NCBI GenBank assembly: GCA_037382365.1
Contig: JARRPZ010000083.1
Location: 1 to 12,502 of the forward strand
Direction: 5' to 3'
DNA length: 12,502 nucleotides
DNA from: Lentisalinibacter sp037382365
GTDB taxonomy: Bacteria > Pseudomonadota > Gammaproteobacteria > Steroidobacterales > Woeseiaceae
The stretch's first letter is position 1, and each line of letters starts with the position of its first letter. The notes beneath the pieces were generated by a model. It saw nothing but the letters and a program-made list of their open reading frames with translations, made no database searches and was not told the origin of the DNA. A program made the translations under genes and the position numbers. Below, piece after piece: positions 1 through 7,857 of the stretch.

Positions 1-115
1 ACTCGAGTTCCCCGTCGGCAGCCCGCAGCGACTCCTCCAGCGCCGAGAGCTTCTGCTGCTCGGCTTCGATCTGGTCGAGGAGCGCCTGTTCTTCCCAGGT
101 TTTCTCGAGGCTCAC
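1..115 (-). CDS. Partial N-terminus of an acidic coiled-coil protein, last visible gene of the TPR/ExbBD operon
   Basis: Only the first 38 codons are in the window; the gene runs off the left edge. I chose the GTG at 113-115 because an AGGG Shine-Dalgarno-like stretch lies 7 nt upstream and the start falls 24 nt after the stop of the ExbD gene, in keeping with the tight spacing of the operon. The visible peptide begins MSLEKTWEEQALLD and is rich in Glu, Gln and Leu with heptad-like spacing, so it is probably coiled coil. It shows no signal peptide or membrane segment so far. By position after ExbB and ExbD genes it could be a TonB-like or AgmX/PglI-type transducer (such proteins follow ExbD in related loci) or a cytoplasmic partner of the motor, but nothing in these 38 residues proves either. 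Real gene: fairly sure. Function: unknown. Confidence 0.6.
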   Translation of the reverse strand, partial: MSLEKTWEEQALLDQIEAEQQKLSALEESLRAADGELE

Positions 116-139
116 TGATCCACCCTGCTCAGGCCGCGC

Positions 140-643
140 CTAACTTGCCGCGGCGTCCGTCGGCTTCTGTACGACGGCCAATGACACCTGGCCGTAGCCC
201 TCACCCGTGCACGTGGTCATGATCCGCTTGATGACCGTGAACGGGACGGATTTGTCGGCCAGGATCGTGACCTCCTGGCTCTTTGCGACCGAGTTCGTCG
301 CCGGGCCGAGCACGGACTTCTTCAGCTCGGCCAGTCGCAGCGTTACGGGCTCGATCGTCGCGGAGTCGGATTCGAGGATGTCGTTGACACGCGCCACGGC
401 CTGACCCTGCACGATGACCTCGTCCGGGCTCACGAATATCACGACCGTCTCCCGTGGTTTCTCCTCCACGACGGACTCCGGCAACGCGACCTGTTTCGGC
501 GCTTCCATGACCTCGACGGACCCCGAGTTCACCAGCAGGAAGAAGACGAGGATGGTGAACACGTCCATCAGGGACGTGAGATTCATCTTGGTCACCTTCG
601 TCCGGTTGCGCGACATGCGCTCGATGCGGCGTGAATTCCTCAT
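140..643 (-). CDS. ExbD/TolR-family proton-channel subunit (Asp-containing)
   Basis: A 167-aa protein of normal ExbD/TolR size. It has a basic cytoplasmic N-terminus (residues 1-20), one membrane helix (about 21-38, MNLTSLMDVFTILVFFLLV) and a periplasmic domain to the end. Asp27 in the helix matches the conserved proton-carrying Asp of ExbD (D25) and TolR (D23). The C-terminal part (VTILADKSVPFTVIKRIM) has the strand-helix pattern of the TolR/ExbD periplasmic fold. By family knowledge it couples proton flow through an ExbB/TolQ ring to movement of an envelope partner. Its ATG overlaps the TGA of the upstream ExbB-ExbD fusion (ATGA at 640-643), so translation is coupled and the two products probably meet in one complex. 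It could equally be named AglQ/AglS-like; the sequence does not separate these. Family is very sure, exact partner unknown. Confidence 0.93.
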   Translation of the reverse strand: MRNSRRIERMSRNRTKVTKMNLTSLMDVFTILVFFLLVNSGSVEVMEAPKQVALPESVVEEKPRETVVIFVSPDEVIVQGQAVARVNDILESDSATIEPVTLRLAELKKSVLGPATNSVAKSQEVTILADKSVPFTVIKRIMTTCTGEGYGQVSLAVVQKPTDAAAS

Positions 644-1668
644 GGCGCCTCTCCCACCGATATCTCCGGGAACAGGGCGACCAGCTGGAACTCCTCTCCG
701 TCATCACTCTCCACGGGCTTGCTCCTGACCACGTCCATCACCTGGATGAGATAGTCATAGGGGATCATCGGCTCGAGCAGGACGGACGCCGCGTTCTGGC
801 TCCCGTACTGCTGCTTCAGCGAGACCACGTAGTCGGAGAGCGTCTCGAAGTCGTATTCCTCCTCGACCTTCGGGATCGCCGCGATCACCGAATTGCCATT
901 GGTGAGTTCGAAGCCGTCCTGGCGCACGATTACCTCCAGTCGGAAATTCGGCTGTTCCGTCGTGGCGCCTCCGGAAGAGGAAGGCAGGTCCAGCTCCACG
1001 ATGGTCAGCCGGCTGAACACCGCCGTAATCAGGAGAAACGGCACCAGGACCACCATGAGATTGAGGAAGGTGGTGACATCCAGTTCTGGTGTCTCCTTGG
1101 TGCGTCGCCTGTAATGGTGCCGTTTTCTGGTGATCAGCAGCGGGATGGCGACCATGAGACCGAAGGCGGTCGTGTTCATTGCCACCAAGATGCTCGCGGA
1201 CAGGAGATCTGCCTTCTCCGCCGGGTTGGCGTTGGCCACGGCGGTGAACGCCTGGATCAGGCCCATGATGGTGCCGAGAAGGCCCAGCAGGGTCGCGATG
1301 CTCGAGGCGAGTGCCACATAGGCCGTGCGCTTCTCGAGACGCGGTACGATCTCCATCATGTTCTCTTCCATGGCGATCTCGATGTCCTCGCGCCGGCGCA
1401 CGGCGCCCTGGAGCGAGAGACCCATGTTCAGCACCTGGGCGACGGTGGACTCGTCCCTGGCGGTTACTTCCCGGGCCTTGTCGAATTCTCCCTTGGCTAG
1501 CAGCGGCTGCACCTCGTTCCAGACGCGCTGGTTCTTGCGCGTAACGCGATCCAGTGTGATGTAGCGCTCGACCGCGATGGCGGCACCCACCGCGAATACG
1601 ATCAGTATCGGGTACATGAAGGCCCCGCCCGACGCGAAGAAACCTACGATCGAATAGAAAATATCCAT
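640..1668 (-). CDS. ExbB/TolQ/MotA-type proton channel fused in frame to an ExbD-like domain
   Basis: A 342-aa protein with two families end to end. Residues 1-179 are ExbB/TolQ: TM1 at about 14-33, a cytoplasmic loop, TM2 at about 116-141 with LGLLGTIMG, and TM3 at about 158-179 with NTTAFGLMVAIP. T133 and T167 match the two pore threonines of ExbB (T148, T181). Residues from about 181 on are ExbD-like: a basic stretch RKRHHYRRR, a membrane helix at about 197-219 and a periplasmic domain ending FPEISVGEAP. Stand-alone ExbB proteins of this type usually carry about 30-40 cytoplasmic residues after TM3; here they are missing, and the ExbD N-terminus follows directly (junction about 1126-1134). 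The ExbD-like helix has Asn203 at the position of the usual Asp. The junction is topologically sensible, both sides being cytoplasmic. ATG 1668 is preferred over the adjacent GTG 1671 because GAGG at 1677-1680 is 8 nt upstream. A 97-nt gap, the largest in the operon, precedes it; I see no gene there. Confidence 0.88.
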   Translation of the reverse strand: MDIFYSIVGFFASGGAFMYPILIVFAVGAAIAVERYITLDRVTRKNQRVWNEVQPLLAKGEFDKAREVTARDESTVAQVLNMGLSLQGAVRRREDIEIAMEENMMEIVPRLEKRTAYVALASSIATLLGLLGTIMGLIQAFTAVANANPAEKADLLSASILVAMNTTAFGLMVAIPLLITRKRHHYRRRTKETPELDVTTFLNLMVVLVPFLLITAVFSRLTIVELDLPSSSGGATTEQPNFRLEVIVRQDGFELTNGNSVIAAIPKVEEEYDFETLSDYVVSLKQQYGSQNAASVLLEPMIPYDYLIQVMDVVRSKPVESDDGEEFQLVALFPEISVGEAP

Positions 1669-1765
1669 CACCTTTTCCTCATCTCACAGAACTGTCTGAC
1701 ATCGATAACGATGAGCCTGCTAGGGTAGAACCACGTCACCCGTACGGATGTGATCCAGCGCACGT

Positions 1766-2179
1766 TCAGGAATCATCGCGTGGCCCGTCACCGGCACGAA
1801 TGCCGTAGTAGCGCAACTCCCGCTCGAATACTTCCCGATCGACCGGCCTGGCGCGGTCATCCAGCGAATCCGTCAGCGACGGATCGTCACCCAGCCGGGA
1901 ACTCTTCCACGGCACGATCACCAGCGACTTCGGCGCCTCCTCGTTACCCAGGATCGACATACCGGACATCGTCCGGGGAGTGTCGGGCGATGTCCCCGCG
2001 ACCTGCTCCTCACCACCTGCCGTCGCCTCGTCTCCGTCTCCCGTCGCCGCCGTCGAGTCCTCACCCGGGACGGACTCCTCGTCCGCCGCCGGTGCAGCGG
2101 TCGGGACCGCCTCCTGCGCGCCCGCGGACGACCAGACGCCGAGCAGCAGTAGCGCCATGAGCGCCTTGTTCCAGTGCAT
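1766..2179 (-). CDS. Small exported acidic protein of the TPR/ExbBD operon
   Basis: A 137-aa protein. Residues 1-21 are a Sec signal peptide with cleavage predicted after AGA (A21/Q22). Residues 22-68 are low-complexity and rich in Ala, Glu, Asp, Gly and Thr, probably a disordered linker. Residues about 69-130 look folded: MSILGNEEAPKSLVIVPWKS followed by a charged helix ending FERELRYYGIR. I recall this C-terminal pattern from uncharacterised proteins next to ExbB/ExbD and TPR genes, but cannot name a family. The start is well supported: GGAGG at 2186-2190 lies 6 nt before the ATG, and the stop of the upstream TPR lipoprotein is only 1 nt away, so the two are probably coupled. It likely works in the periplasm as a linker or adaptor of the same complex. 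That is inference from the operon; function unknown. Confidence 0.82.
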   Translation of the reverse strand: MHWNKALMALLLLGVWSSAGAQEAVPTAAPAADEESVPGEDSTAATGDGDEATAGGEEQVAGTSPDTPRTMSGMSILGNEEAPKSLVIVPWKSSRLGDDPSLTDSLDDRARPVDREVFERELRYYGIRAGDGPRDDS

Positions 2180-2180
2180 G

Positions 2181-2822
2181 CTATTCCTCCGGTGCCTGCG
2201 TGCGATTGTGGAGATCGGCGATCCACATGGCGGCCTCCTCGTCTTCGACGACGGTCGTCATGTAGGCCTCGTAGTTCTCCAGCGCGCATTCCGGGTCGGC
2301 CAGGTACAGGTCACAGAGCACGGCCAGGTTACGTCGCGCATAGTGGAATCCGGGATAGATCGCCAGTGCCTGTTCGTAGCTGTCACGCGCCTCGGCGAAG
2401 CGTCCGGTCTTCCGATAGATGATGCCGAGTTCGTTGTGCACGATCGGGTGGTCCGGGTTCAATTCGCGCGCGACCAGCAGCTCCTCCTCGGCGGCCTCCA
2501 GATCACCGAGACGGTGGTAGGCGATGCCGAGATCGATGCGTGGCGCGCTCAGCGACGGCGCCTGGTCCGCCACCTGGCGCAGCAAGGCGATCCCCTGCTC
2601 CTCCCGCTCGTTCTCGAGCAGATCCAGCGCTGTCTGGTACTCGTCCCTCACCACTGCATTGATCCGCGCCTCTTCGGTGATCGTGAAACCGACGTCCTCC
2701 TGGATCTCCAGACGCACGGGTGTGCGCCGCTCGCTCGGCGCCGAGGCGCATCCGGCGAGTGTCAGTACCGCGACCAGCAGCGTGAACGGGAGGGAATGAC
2801 GAATGCAGGGCATCGATGACAT
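2181..2822 (-). CDS. TPR-repeat lipoprotein (213 aa)
   Basis: The N-terminus has a basic stretch, a hydrophobic core and the lipobox LAGC with Cys25. Residue 26 is Ala rather than Asp, so by the usual rule it is sorted to the outer membrane. From about residue 55 to 200 it contains at least three TPR-type helix pairs, with clear signature stretches APRIDLGIAYHRLGDLEAAE, HNELGIIYRKTGRFAEARDS and FHYARRNLAVLCDLYLADPE. TPRs are protein-protein docking modules. Size and design resemble small TPR lipoproteins such as PilF/PilW of type IV pili and GltE/AglT-type proteins of the myxobacterial gliding complex. No residue here decides between them, and the ExbB/ExbD context favours the second. The ATG at 2822 has AGGA 7 nt upstream. 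It lies 21 nt after the 1043-aa TPR gene and 1 nt before the 137-aa gene. Confidence 0.92.
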   Translation of the reverse strand: MSSMPCIRHSLPFTLLVAVLTLAGCASAPSERRTPVRLEIQEDVGFTITEEARINAVVRDEYQTALDLLENEREEQGIALLRQVADQAPSLSAPRIDLGIAYHRLGDLEAAEEELLVARELNPDHPIVHNELGIIYRKTGRFAEARDSYEQALAIYPGFHYARRNLAVLCDLYLADPECALENYEAYMTTVVEDEEAAMWIADLHNRTQAPEE

Positions 2823-2843
2823 GATGATTTCCTGACGAGCGAC

Positions 2844-5800
2844 TCAGCGCTCCGGTGACACGCGGGTAACCTGGACTTCGGCCTCGGGCAGCTCGAGCCC
2901 TTCGCCCGGGGCCTCGAGGCCCGGTTGCTCGGGCAACTCGGGCGCTATCGGCATGCGGTAGGCATAGACGTCGATGGAGCCCAGAAAGCCGCTGGAGATC
3001 TCGTTCTTCGCATAGCGGCCCGGCATCAGCACCGCGAGCTGATCCAGGCTCTGCTGGACCCAGTCGTTGTACACACCCATTGCAAGGAGTTCGAAGTTCT
3101 CCTCGTGTATCTCGATGGCCTGCTCCTCGAACGCGTAGGCTTCCTCCTCGAGCACCATCTCGTAGTCGGCGAGTTCCGATGCGGAGAGATTCGTCGGGCG
3201 CTCGGAGTTCACGATGGCGTCGCTGAACTCGTAGTAGATCTCCGCGATGTAGAACGTCGCGGCCGCCGTCACCTCCGCGACTTCGTAGGCGACCAGCGCC
3301 TCGAACTCCGCCATCGCGTCATCCATCCGTGCCTGCTTGTTTGCCAGGCTCTGTTCGAAGGGCTGTACCAGCTCGAGGGCCGCGAAACTCTCGAATGTGA
3401 GTTCCGCCAGCACGAGCCCGCCCCTGGCTGCGAGGTAGCGGGTGCGTTCGGTCCGTGCATCACCCCCTTCGGCATCCCGCGCGACGATCTCGCGCAACTC
3501 TTCGTGGTAGCGGAAGAGGTCGCCCTTGTCCCGATAGATCTCGGCGATCCGGTTACGCGTCTCGAGCGCCACGTCCAGCGGATCCGGGTAATCGGCGACG
3601 TAACGCTCGTACACGCCGAGGGCACTGTCGAGCTGCCCCGCCTCCTCGTAGAGATCGGCGCCGACGAGTAACGCGTCACGCGCGAGTTCCGGATCCCCGG
3701 TCTCGTCGGCGATCCGCACATGCTCGGCCGCCGAGCGGCCCAGCTGACCGTCTTCGCGGTAGATCAGGGCGAGCTGCTTGGTGGCGTCGTCGGCGAGTTC
3801 GTGCTCCGCATGGGAAACCCGGAATTCCTCGAGTACGCCTGCCGCACTCGTCCAGTCCTCCAGCTTCACCAGAGCCGCAGCAGCGTCGTATTCGGCAGCA
3901 GTGCGGATGGTGGAGGTCGGGGCCACGGCCTTCACGCGCAGGAAGTGATCCGCTGCCGCGCGGTAGTCTTCCAGCAGATTCGCCTGTTCACCCTGCTTGT
4001 AGATCGCGGCCGCCAGGCCGTCGATGAGTGCCGGTCGTGACTCGTCTTCCTGGCCGGTCAGTTCGAGCACCCGGGCATAGGCGTTCTCGGCCTGCGCGAA
4101 CTCGTTGATGTCCATGGAGGAATGTGCCACCACGATCCACGCGGAACGGCGCAGTGATTGTTCGCTGTCCGGGTAACGCTCGATGACGGTCTGACCGGCC
4201 ACGATGGCCCGCTCGTAGTCCTCCATCGCATAGAGATCGTCTGCGGCGGCGCCCAGCACCGTGGGCGACTTCTCGTGATCCGGGAATGTGTCCGCGAAGC
4301 GCAGCGAACTCTCCACCGTGCGGGATTTCGCCGCAATCCGATCGGCCCCCGATGCGCGCTCCAGGTCCTGTCGGTGCGCGTACACGGCGGCATAACCCGC
4401 AGCGGCGGACTTCTCGTGTGCCGGATACTCGTATGCCGTGCGCTCGTATTCGACCGCGGCCCGGGCGAAGTCCTCATTCTCCAGCAGCAGGTCCGCCAGC
4501 TGGTAGTTGATGGGCGGCGAGTCGTCATCTTCAGGGAAGGACGACAGGAATTGCCGATACCAGGTCAGTGCCTCGCGGTAATTCTCCGGCTGATCGTCCA
4601 CCAGATCTTCCTGCTGGTAGAGCGCATGATAGTGGTTGGCGAGGTCCTTCAGATTCGTCTTCAGGAATCCCATGACCTCCGGCGACTCGCGGGGGTCGTA
4701 GCGCTGCCAGTAATCCGCCTGCAGCGAATAGCGCTCCGCGAACTCTTTCTTCGCTTCCACGACCAGGCGCGGGAATTCTCCTTCACCATAGATCTCCACG
4801 ACACGCATGCTGAAATGCGGCGCAACGCGATGATAGGGATTCAGCTCGATGAACGAGCCGTACACGGCCGCCGCGTCCTGGTAACGCAGCTTCTCCAGAT
4901 AGAATTCCCCGAGATTGCTGTAGATCCGGTCGCCGTAGCTGCGCGTACCGTAGTCGGCGAAATATTCGTCGATGACTTCCGGACCACCCAGATTCGAGAA
5001 GCTGAGACTGATGACACGGAATGTGTCGGCGATGCGATGATCGTCGTCGCCCTTCTCGTCGTCGAAGGCCAGATCGAAGTCATAGCCGTTTGACAGCCGG
5101 TGGTCGAGCATCGCCATGTAGCGGTGCAGCGCTTCCTCGAACAGGGACTGCTTGTAGAAAGTCCAGCCCAGTTTATAGAGCGCGAGTTCGTAATACGGAG
5201 AACCCTCGCCCATGTTGATGATCGACCCGTAGGAGGCCTCCGCGTCCAGATACTGTTTGCGCACGAAGAAGTACTCGCCGCGCCGGAAATAGACCTCGTC
5301 TATGTAACGCGAATCCGGATAGGCGGTGACGAAGCGCTGCATGACTTCCATCGCGTCGTCGCTGCGACCGAGTTCGTCGTAGGCGCGAGACATCTGGTAG
5401 AGCACCTGGTCGTTGCGCTCGTAGTCGGGATATTCGTCGAGTATCTGCTGGTAGGTGCGGATCGCCTCCAGCGGGCCGGCCAGGGCGGTTTCGTCCATGC
5501 CTTCGGGCAGCGCCGTCGTCGTCCCTGCATCGGCACCATCCAGCCGGAACTCGGCCGAAGCACGCTGCTCGAACTCCTCCCGACTCTCGGAGTATTCAGC
5601 GACACGGAGGCCTTCAGCGGCCTGGCCGTTATCGTCGCCGGACGGCCCCTGCGGCCTTGCCGCCCGGACCGGTGGCTCCATGGCCTGCTCCGCCGATACC
5701 TCGACGAGTTCCCCGGAACCGATCACGCCGAATTCCTGCTCGATCTGCAGATCCGCGAGACGCCGCATCGCCTCGGGCGTCATCGCTGTGGACGGCGTCT

Positions 5801-5975
5801 CCTCCAGATATCGTCGGTAACTCTGCTCGGCACGTTCCAGGCTGTCTGCAACCTGCACGTCGTCCAGTTCCGGCTCGACGGTCCGCAGATCCGCCAGCGT
5901 GTCCCTGTCCTGCACGCTCGCGCAACCGGCCAGCCCGGCGAGCGTGATCACGACGAGACCGCTTGTCATCCTCAT
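2844..5975 (-). CDS. Large TPR-repeat lipoprotein (1043 aa)
   Basis: Signal sequence with lipobox LAGC at Cys18 followed by Ala, so probably an outer-membrane lipoprotein facing the periplasm. Residues about 44-80 form a first TPR-like pair, about 84-164 are a low-complexity acidic linker, and from about 165 an extended array of TPR-like helical pairs runs through most of the protein. Examples are EAIRTYQQILDEYPDY, DDAMEVMQRFVTAYPDSRYI and ERAIVAGQTVIERYPDSEQS, of the spacing seen in BamD/YbgF-like repeats. A helical stretch near the C-terminus (HEENFELLAMGVYNDW, then LMPGRYAKNE) precedes a Pro/Glu-rich tail. I read that stretch as the family's own C-terminal module. The start overlaps the stop of the 627-aa gene (ATGA, 5972-5975) and GGAGGG at 5983-5988 is well placed. 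Size and position suggest the main periplasmic scaffold of the machine, comparable with the large TPR proteins of the Glt complex. Binding partner unknown. Confidence 0.92.
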   Translation of the reverse strand: MRMTSGLVVITLAGLAGCASVQDRDTLADLRTVEPELDDVQVADSLERAEQSYRRYLEETPSTAMTPEAMRRLADLQIEQEFGVIGSGELVEVSAEQAMEPPVRAARPQGPSGDDNGQAAEGLRVAEYSESREEFEQRASAEFRLDGADAGTTTALPEGMDETALAGPLEAIRTYQQILDEYPDYERNDQVLYQMSRAYDELGRSDDAMEVMQRFVTAYPDSRYIDEVYFRRGEYFFVRKQYLDAEASYGSIINMGEGSPYYELALYKLGWTFYKQSLFEEALHRYMAMLDHRLSNGYDFDLAFDDEKGDDDHRIADTFRVISLSFSNLGGPEVIDEYFADYGTRSYGDRIYSNLGEFYLEKLRYQDAAAVYGSFIELNPYHRVAPHFSMRVVEIYGEGEFPRLVVEAKKEFAERYSLQADYWQRYDPRESPEVMGFLKTNLKDLANHYHALYQQEDLVDDQPENYREALTWYRQFLSSFPEDDDSPPINYQLADLLLENEDFARAAVEYERTAYEYPAHEKSAAAGYAAVYAHRQDLERASGADRIAAKSRTVESSLRFADTFPDHEKSPTVLGAAADDLYAMEDYERAIVAGQTVIERYPDSEQSLRRSAWIVVAHSSMDINEFAQAENAYARVLELTGQEDESRPALIDGLAAAIYKQGEQANLLEDYRAAADHFLRVKAVAPTSTIRTAAEYDAAAALVKLEDWTSAAGVLEEFRVSHAEHELADDATKQLALIYREDGQLGRSAAEHVRIADETGDPELARDALLVGADLYEEAGQLDSALGVYERYVADYPDPLDVALETRNRIAEIYRDKGDLFRYHEELREIVARDAEGGDARTERTRYLAARGGLVLAELTFESFAALELVQPFEQSLANKQARMDDAMAEFEALVAYEVAEVTAAATFYIAEIYYEFSDAIVNSERPTNLSASELADYEMVLEEEAYAFEEQAIEIHEENFELLAMGVYNDWVQQSLDQLAVLMPGRYAKNEISSGFLGSIDVYAYRMPIAPELPEQPGLEAPGEGLELPEAEVQVTRVSPER

Positions 5976-7855
5976 TCTGCGTCCCTCCGTGCCTGCAGTT
6001 GCGTCGCCCGGTCATAGCTGTCGGCCAGTGCATAGCGGGCGTCGTCCTGGAATTTCTCCAGCCGGTCCCGCCGCACCACCAATTCGTCGATGGCGACGAT
6101 CTCCAGCAGCCGTCCCTGCCGCGCCATGAGCCGGTCCAGACGGCTGATCGATTCGTCCACACGGGTTCGCAATCGGACGAGCGGCCGGTCGTAGCCCTCG
6201 AAGCTGTGAGAGGCGGCCTGACGCACGCGCACGAACTGCCGGTAACGGGTCTCCAGTGCCACGATCGCGTTGTCGAGCTCTTCCAGATGGCGATGGAAGG
6301 CGTCCAGTCGGTCGTGGTATTCGGTGCGAAGCGCCCACAGCAACCGGCCCTGGAGGCGCTCCACGCGCCTGCGTTGCGGATCGTCGGCGGGCACACCCCG
6401 CTGATCCAGCTGCTCACCGATGCTCTCGAGCGTGGTCAGCATGCGGCGTTCCTCGCGGGTCGCGAGGAAATCCGGCCGCGGCGCCGTCAGCATGGCCTGC
6501 AAGCGCTTCCGCAGTCGTTCGTGTTGTTCCAGTCGCAGACGCATGCGCGAATCGAGCTGCCGGAATTCGGTGTCGACACCCGGCAGCAGCGGTTCGTAGT
6601 GTGCCCGCCGGATGGACACCATCTCGTCGTAGGCGTCGAAGCCGGTACGCCACTCTCGGAGCTTGCGACGCAGATCCGCCAGGTCCAGGTAGTTCTCGAG
6701 CCCGGTCTGGAAGTCATGAGAGGCCATGAGTTCCATCAGGTAGTACGTCTCGGGCGACTCGGGCAGCGAACGCAGCCGGATGACCCAGTCCTTGTCCTTA
6801 CGAATCTCTTCGCGCACGAGTGCTTCGAGGAATCGGCCTTCGCGGATACTGAGGATCGAGGCATCGAGCTTGCGCAATTCCGCGCCGTAGGTATCCAGCG
6901 CACGGCCGTAGTATTCGGCCGCCCGACCGTGTACCGACAGCTTGCCGTAGGCATAAGGCAGCGCCAGCATCGCTTCCTGGGTCGCCGGATCGGTCGGCTC
7001 CCGGGCAGCCAGCAGGGACCAGGGAACGACGGCCCGCTCGAATTGCTCCGCCCGGGTCGCCGCCCAGCCGGCGCTCAGCAACGCCTGGTTGGAGAACGGG
7101 CCGTCGAGGCTCACCCGGTCCAGATAGACCCGGGCCTCCTCGTTGCGCTCGTCCTCGAGGAGCATCGTCCCGAGCACGAGATTCGCCTTGTCGCGGATCG
7201 CGATACTCGACCCGTCCGATACGCGGACGCGTCCCGCCCGCTCGAGCTGGGCGACGGCGGCTTCCTTCTGCCCGTCCTGGAGGAAAGCGATACCGAGGTT
7301 GTAGGCGACGAATGCCTCCAGCCCCTCCGCATCCGCCAGGCTTTTCAGTACCGGCACGGCGTCAGCCGGCCGCCCGGTGGCCAGGTAGACATTCGCCCGC
7401 AGAAATTCGACGTCGTCCCGGATGGCGGGCGGGATCTCGCCTTCCATACGATCGAGCGCCTCCAGCGCCTCGGGCATCTGACCTTTCTGGAAGTGGATGC
7501 GTGCCAGTCGGAAGGCAGCCTCGTTGCGGACCGGCTCCTCGACGTCTCCTTCCAGGACGGCCCGGATCGCGCGACCGGCGCGATGGTGCATGCGATAGCG
7601 GAGCTCGAAATCCCCGACCGAGAATTCGGCGGCGTCGATGTGGTAATGCAGCGAATCGAGATCCGGCTCGTCGAGGTCGTAGTGCTGGCCTAGCTCCGTG
7701 TCCAGGCGCTGCAGTGCGTCGAAGTAGTGGCCCATGGCCGCGTGATACAGGGCCTCGCCGAAATACAGATCCTTCAGCGCATCACTCCGGCTCGACGGCG
7801 ATGCCATCAGCGTGGCTGCCGCGAGACCGGCCAGCAGGAGTGACGGGCGACGCAC
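5972..7855 (-). CDS. Exported TPR and coiled-coil protein (627 aa)
   Basis: The N-terminus MRRPSLLLAGLAAATLMAS is a signal peptide without a lipobox Cys, so the protein is probably periplasmic. Residues about 27-340 contain several TPR pairs, for example FGEALYHAAMGHYFDAL, AFRLARIHFQKGQMPEALEA, FLRANVYLATGRPADAVPVL and VAYNLGIAFLQDGQKEAAVA. From about 410 to 620 the sequence is highly charged, rich in Arg, Glu, Leu and Gln and almost free of proline, so I predict long helical coiled coils. The gene starts with GTG at 7853-7855, 2 nt after the stop of the preceding gene; a GGGAG stretch about 10 nt upstream is only a fair ribosome site, so coupling probably matters. Its stop overlaps the start of the 1043-aa lipoprotein gene. 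The likely role is a periplasmic scaffold bridging motor and outer membrane. That is inferred from architecture and context; no enzyme motif is visible. Confidence 0.9.
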   Translation of the reverse strand: MRRPSLLLAGLAAATLMASPSSRSDALKDLYFGEALYHAAMGHYFDALQRLDTELGQHYDLDEPDLDSLHYHIDAAEFSVGDFELRYRMHHRAGRAIRAVLEGDVEEPVRNEAAFRLARIHFQKGQMPEALEALDRMEGEIPPAIRDDVEFLRANVYLATGRPADAVPVLKSLADAEGLEAFVAYNLGIAFLQDGQKEAAVAQLERAGRVRVSDGSSIAIRDKANLVLGTMLLEDERNEEARVYLDRVSLDGPFSNQALLSAGWAATRAEQFERAVVPWSLLAAREPTDPATQEAMLALPYAYGKLSVHGRAAEYYGRALDTYGAELRKLDASILSIREGRFLEALVREEIRKDKDWVIRLRSLPESPETYYLMELMASHDFQTGLENYLDLADLRRKLREWRTGFDAYDEMVSIRRAHYEPLLPGVDTEFRQLDSRMRLRLEQHERLRKRLQAMLTAPRPDFLATREERRMLTTLESIGEQLDQRGVPADDPQRRRVERLQGRLLWALRTEYHDRLDAFHRHLEELDNAIVALETRYRQFVRVRQAASHSFEGYDRPLVRLRTRVDESISRLDRLMARQGRLLEIVAIDELVVRRDRLEKFQDDARYALADSYDRATQLQARRDAE

Positions 7856-7857
7856 GA

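Noticed and set aside
631..1500. Long open frame on the plus strand opposite the ExbB-ExbD fusion
   Set aside because: It is His/Arg/Gly-rich without domain signatures and lies exactly antisense to a strongly conserved gene; a GC-rich shadow frame.
1700..1747. Small palindromes CATCG-ATAA-CGATG and CCGTACGG in the 97-nt gap before the ExbB-ExbD gene
   Set aside because: Stems of 4-5 bp are expected by chance; no T-tract or promoter boxes accompany them.
5963..7693. 576-residue open frame opposite the 627-aa TPR gene
   Set aside because: Its composition follows from the complementary codons of the TPR gene; no domain, no ribosome site, and the TPR frame has clear repeats and a signal peptide.
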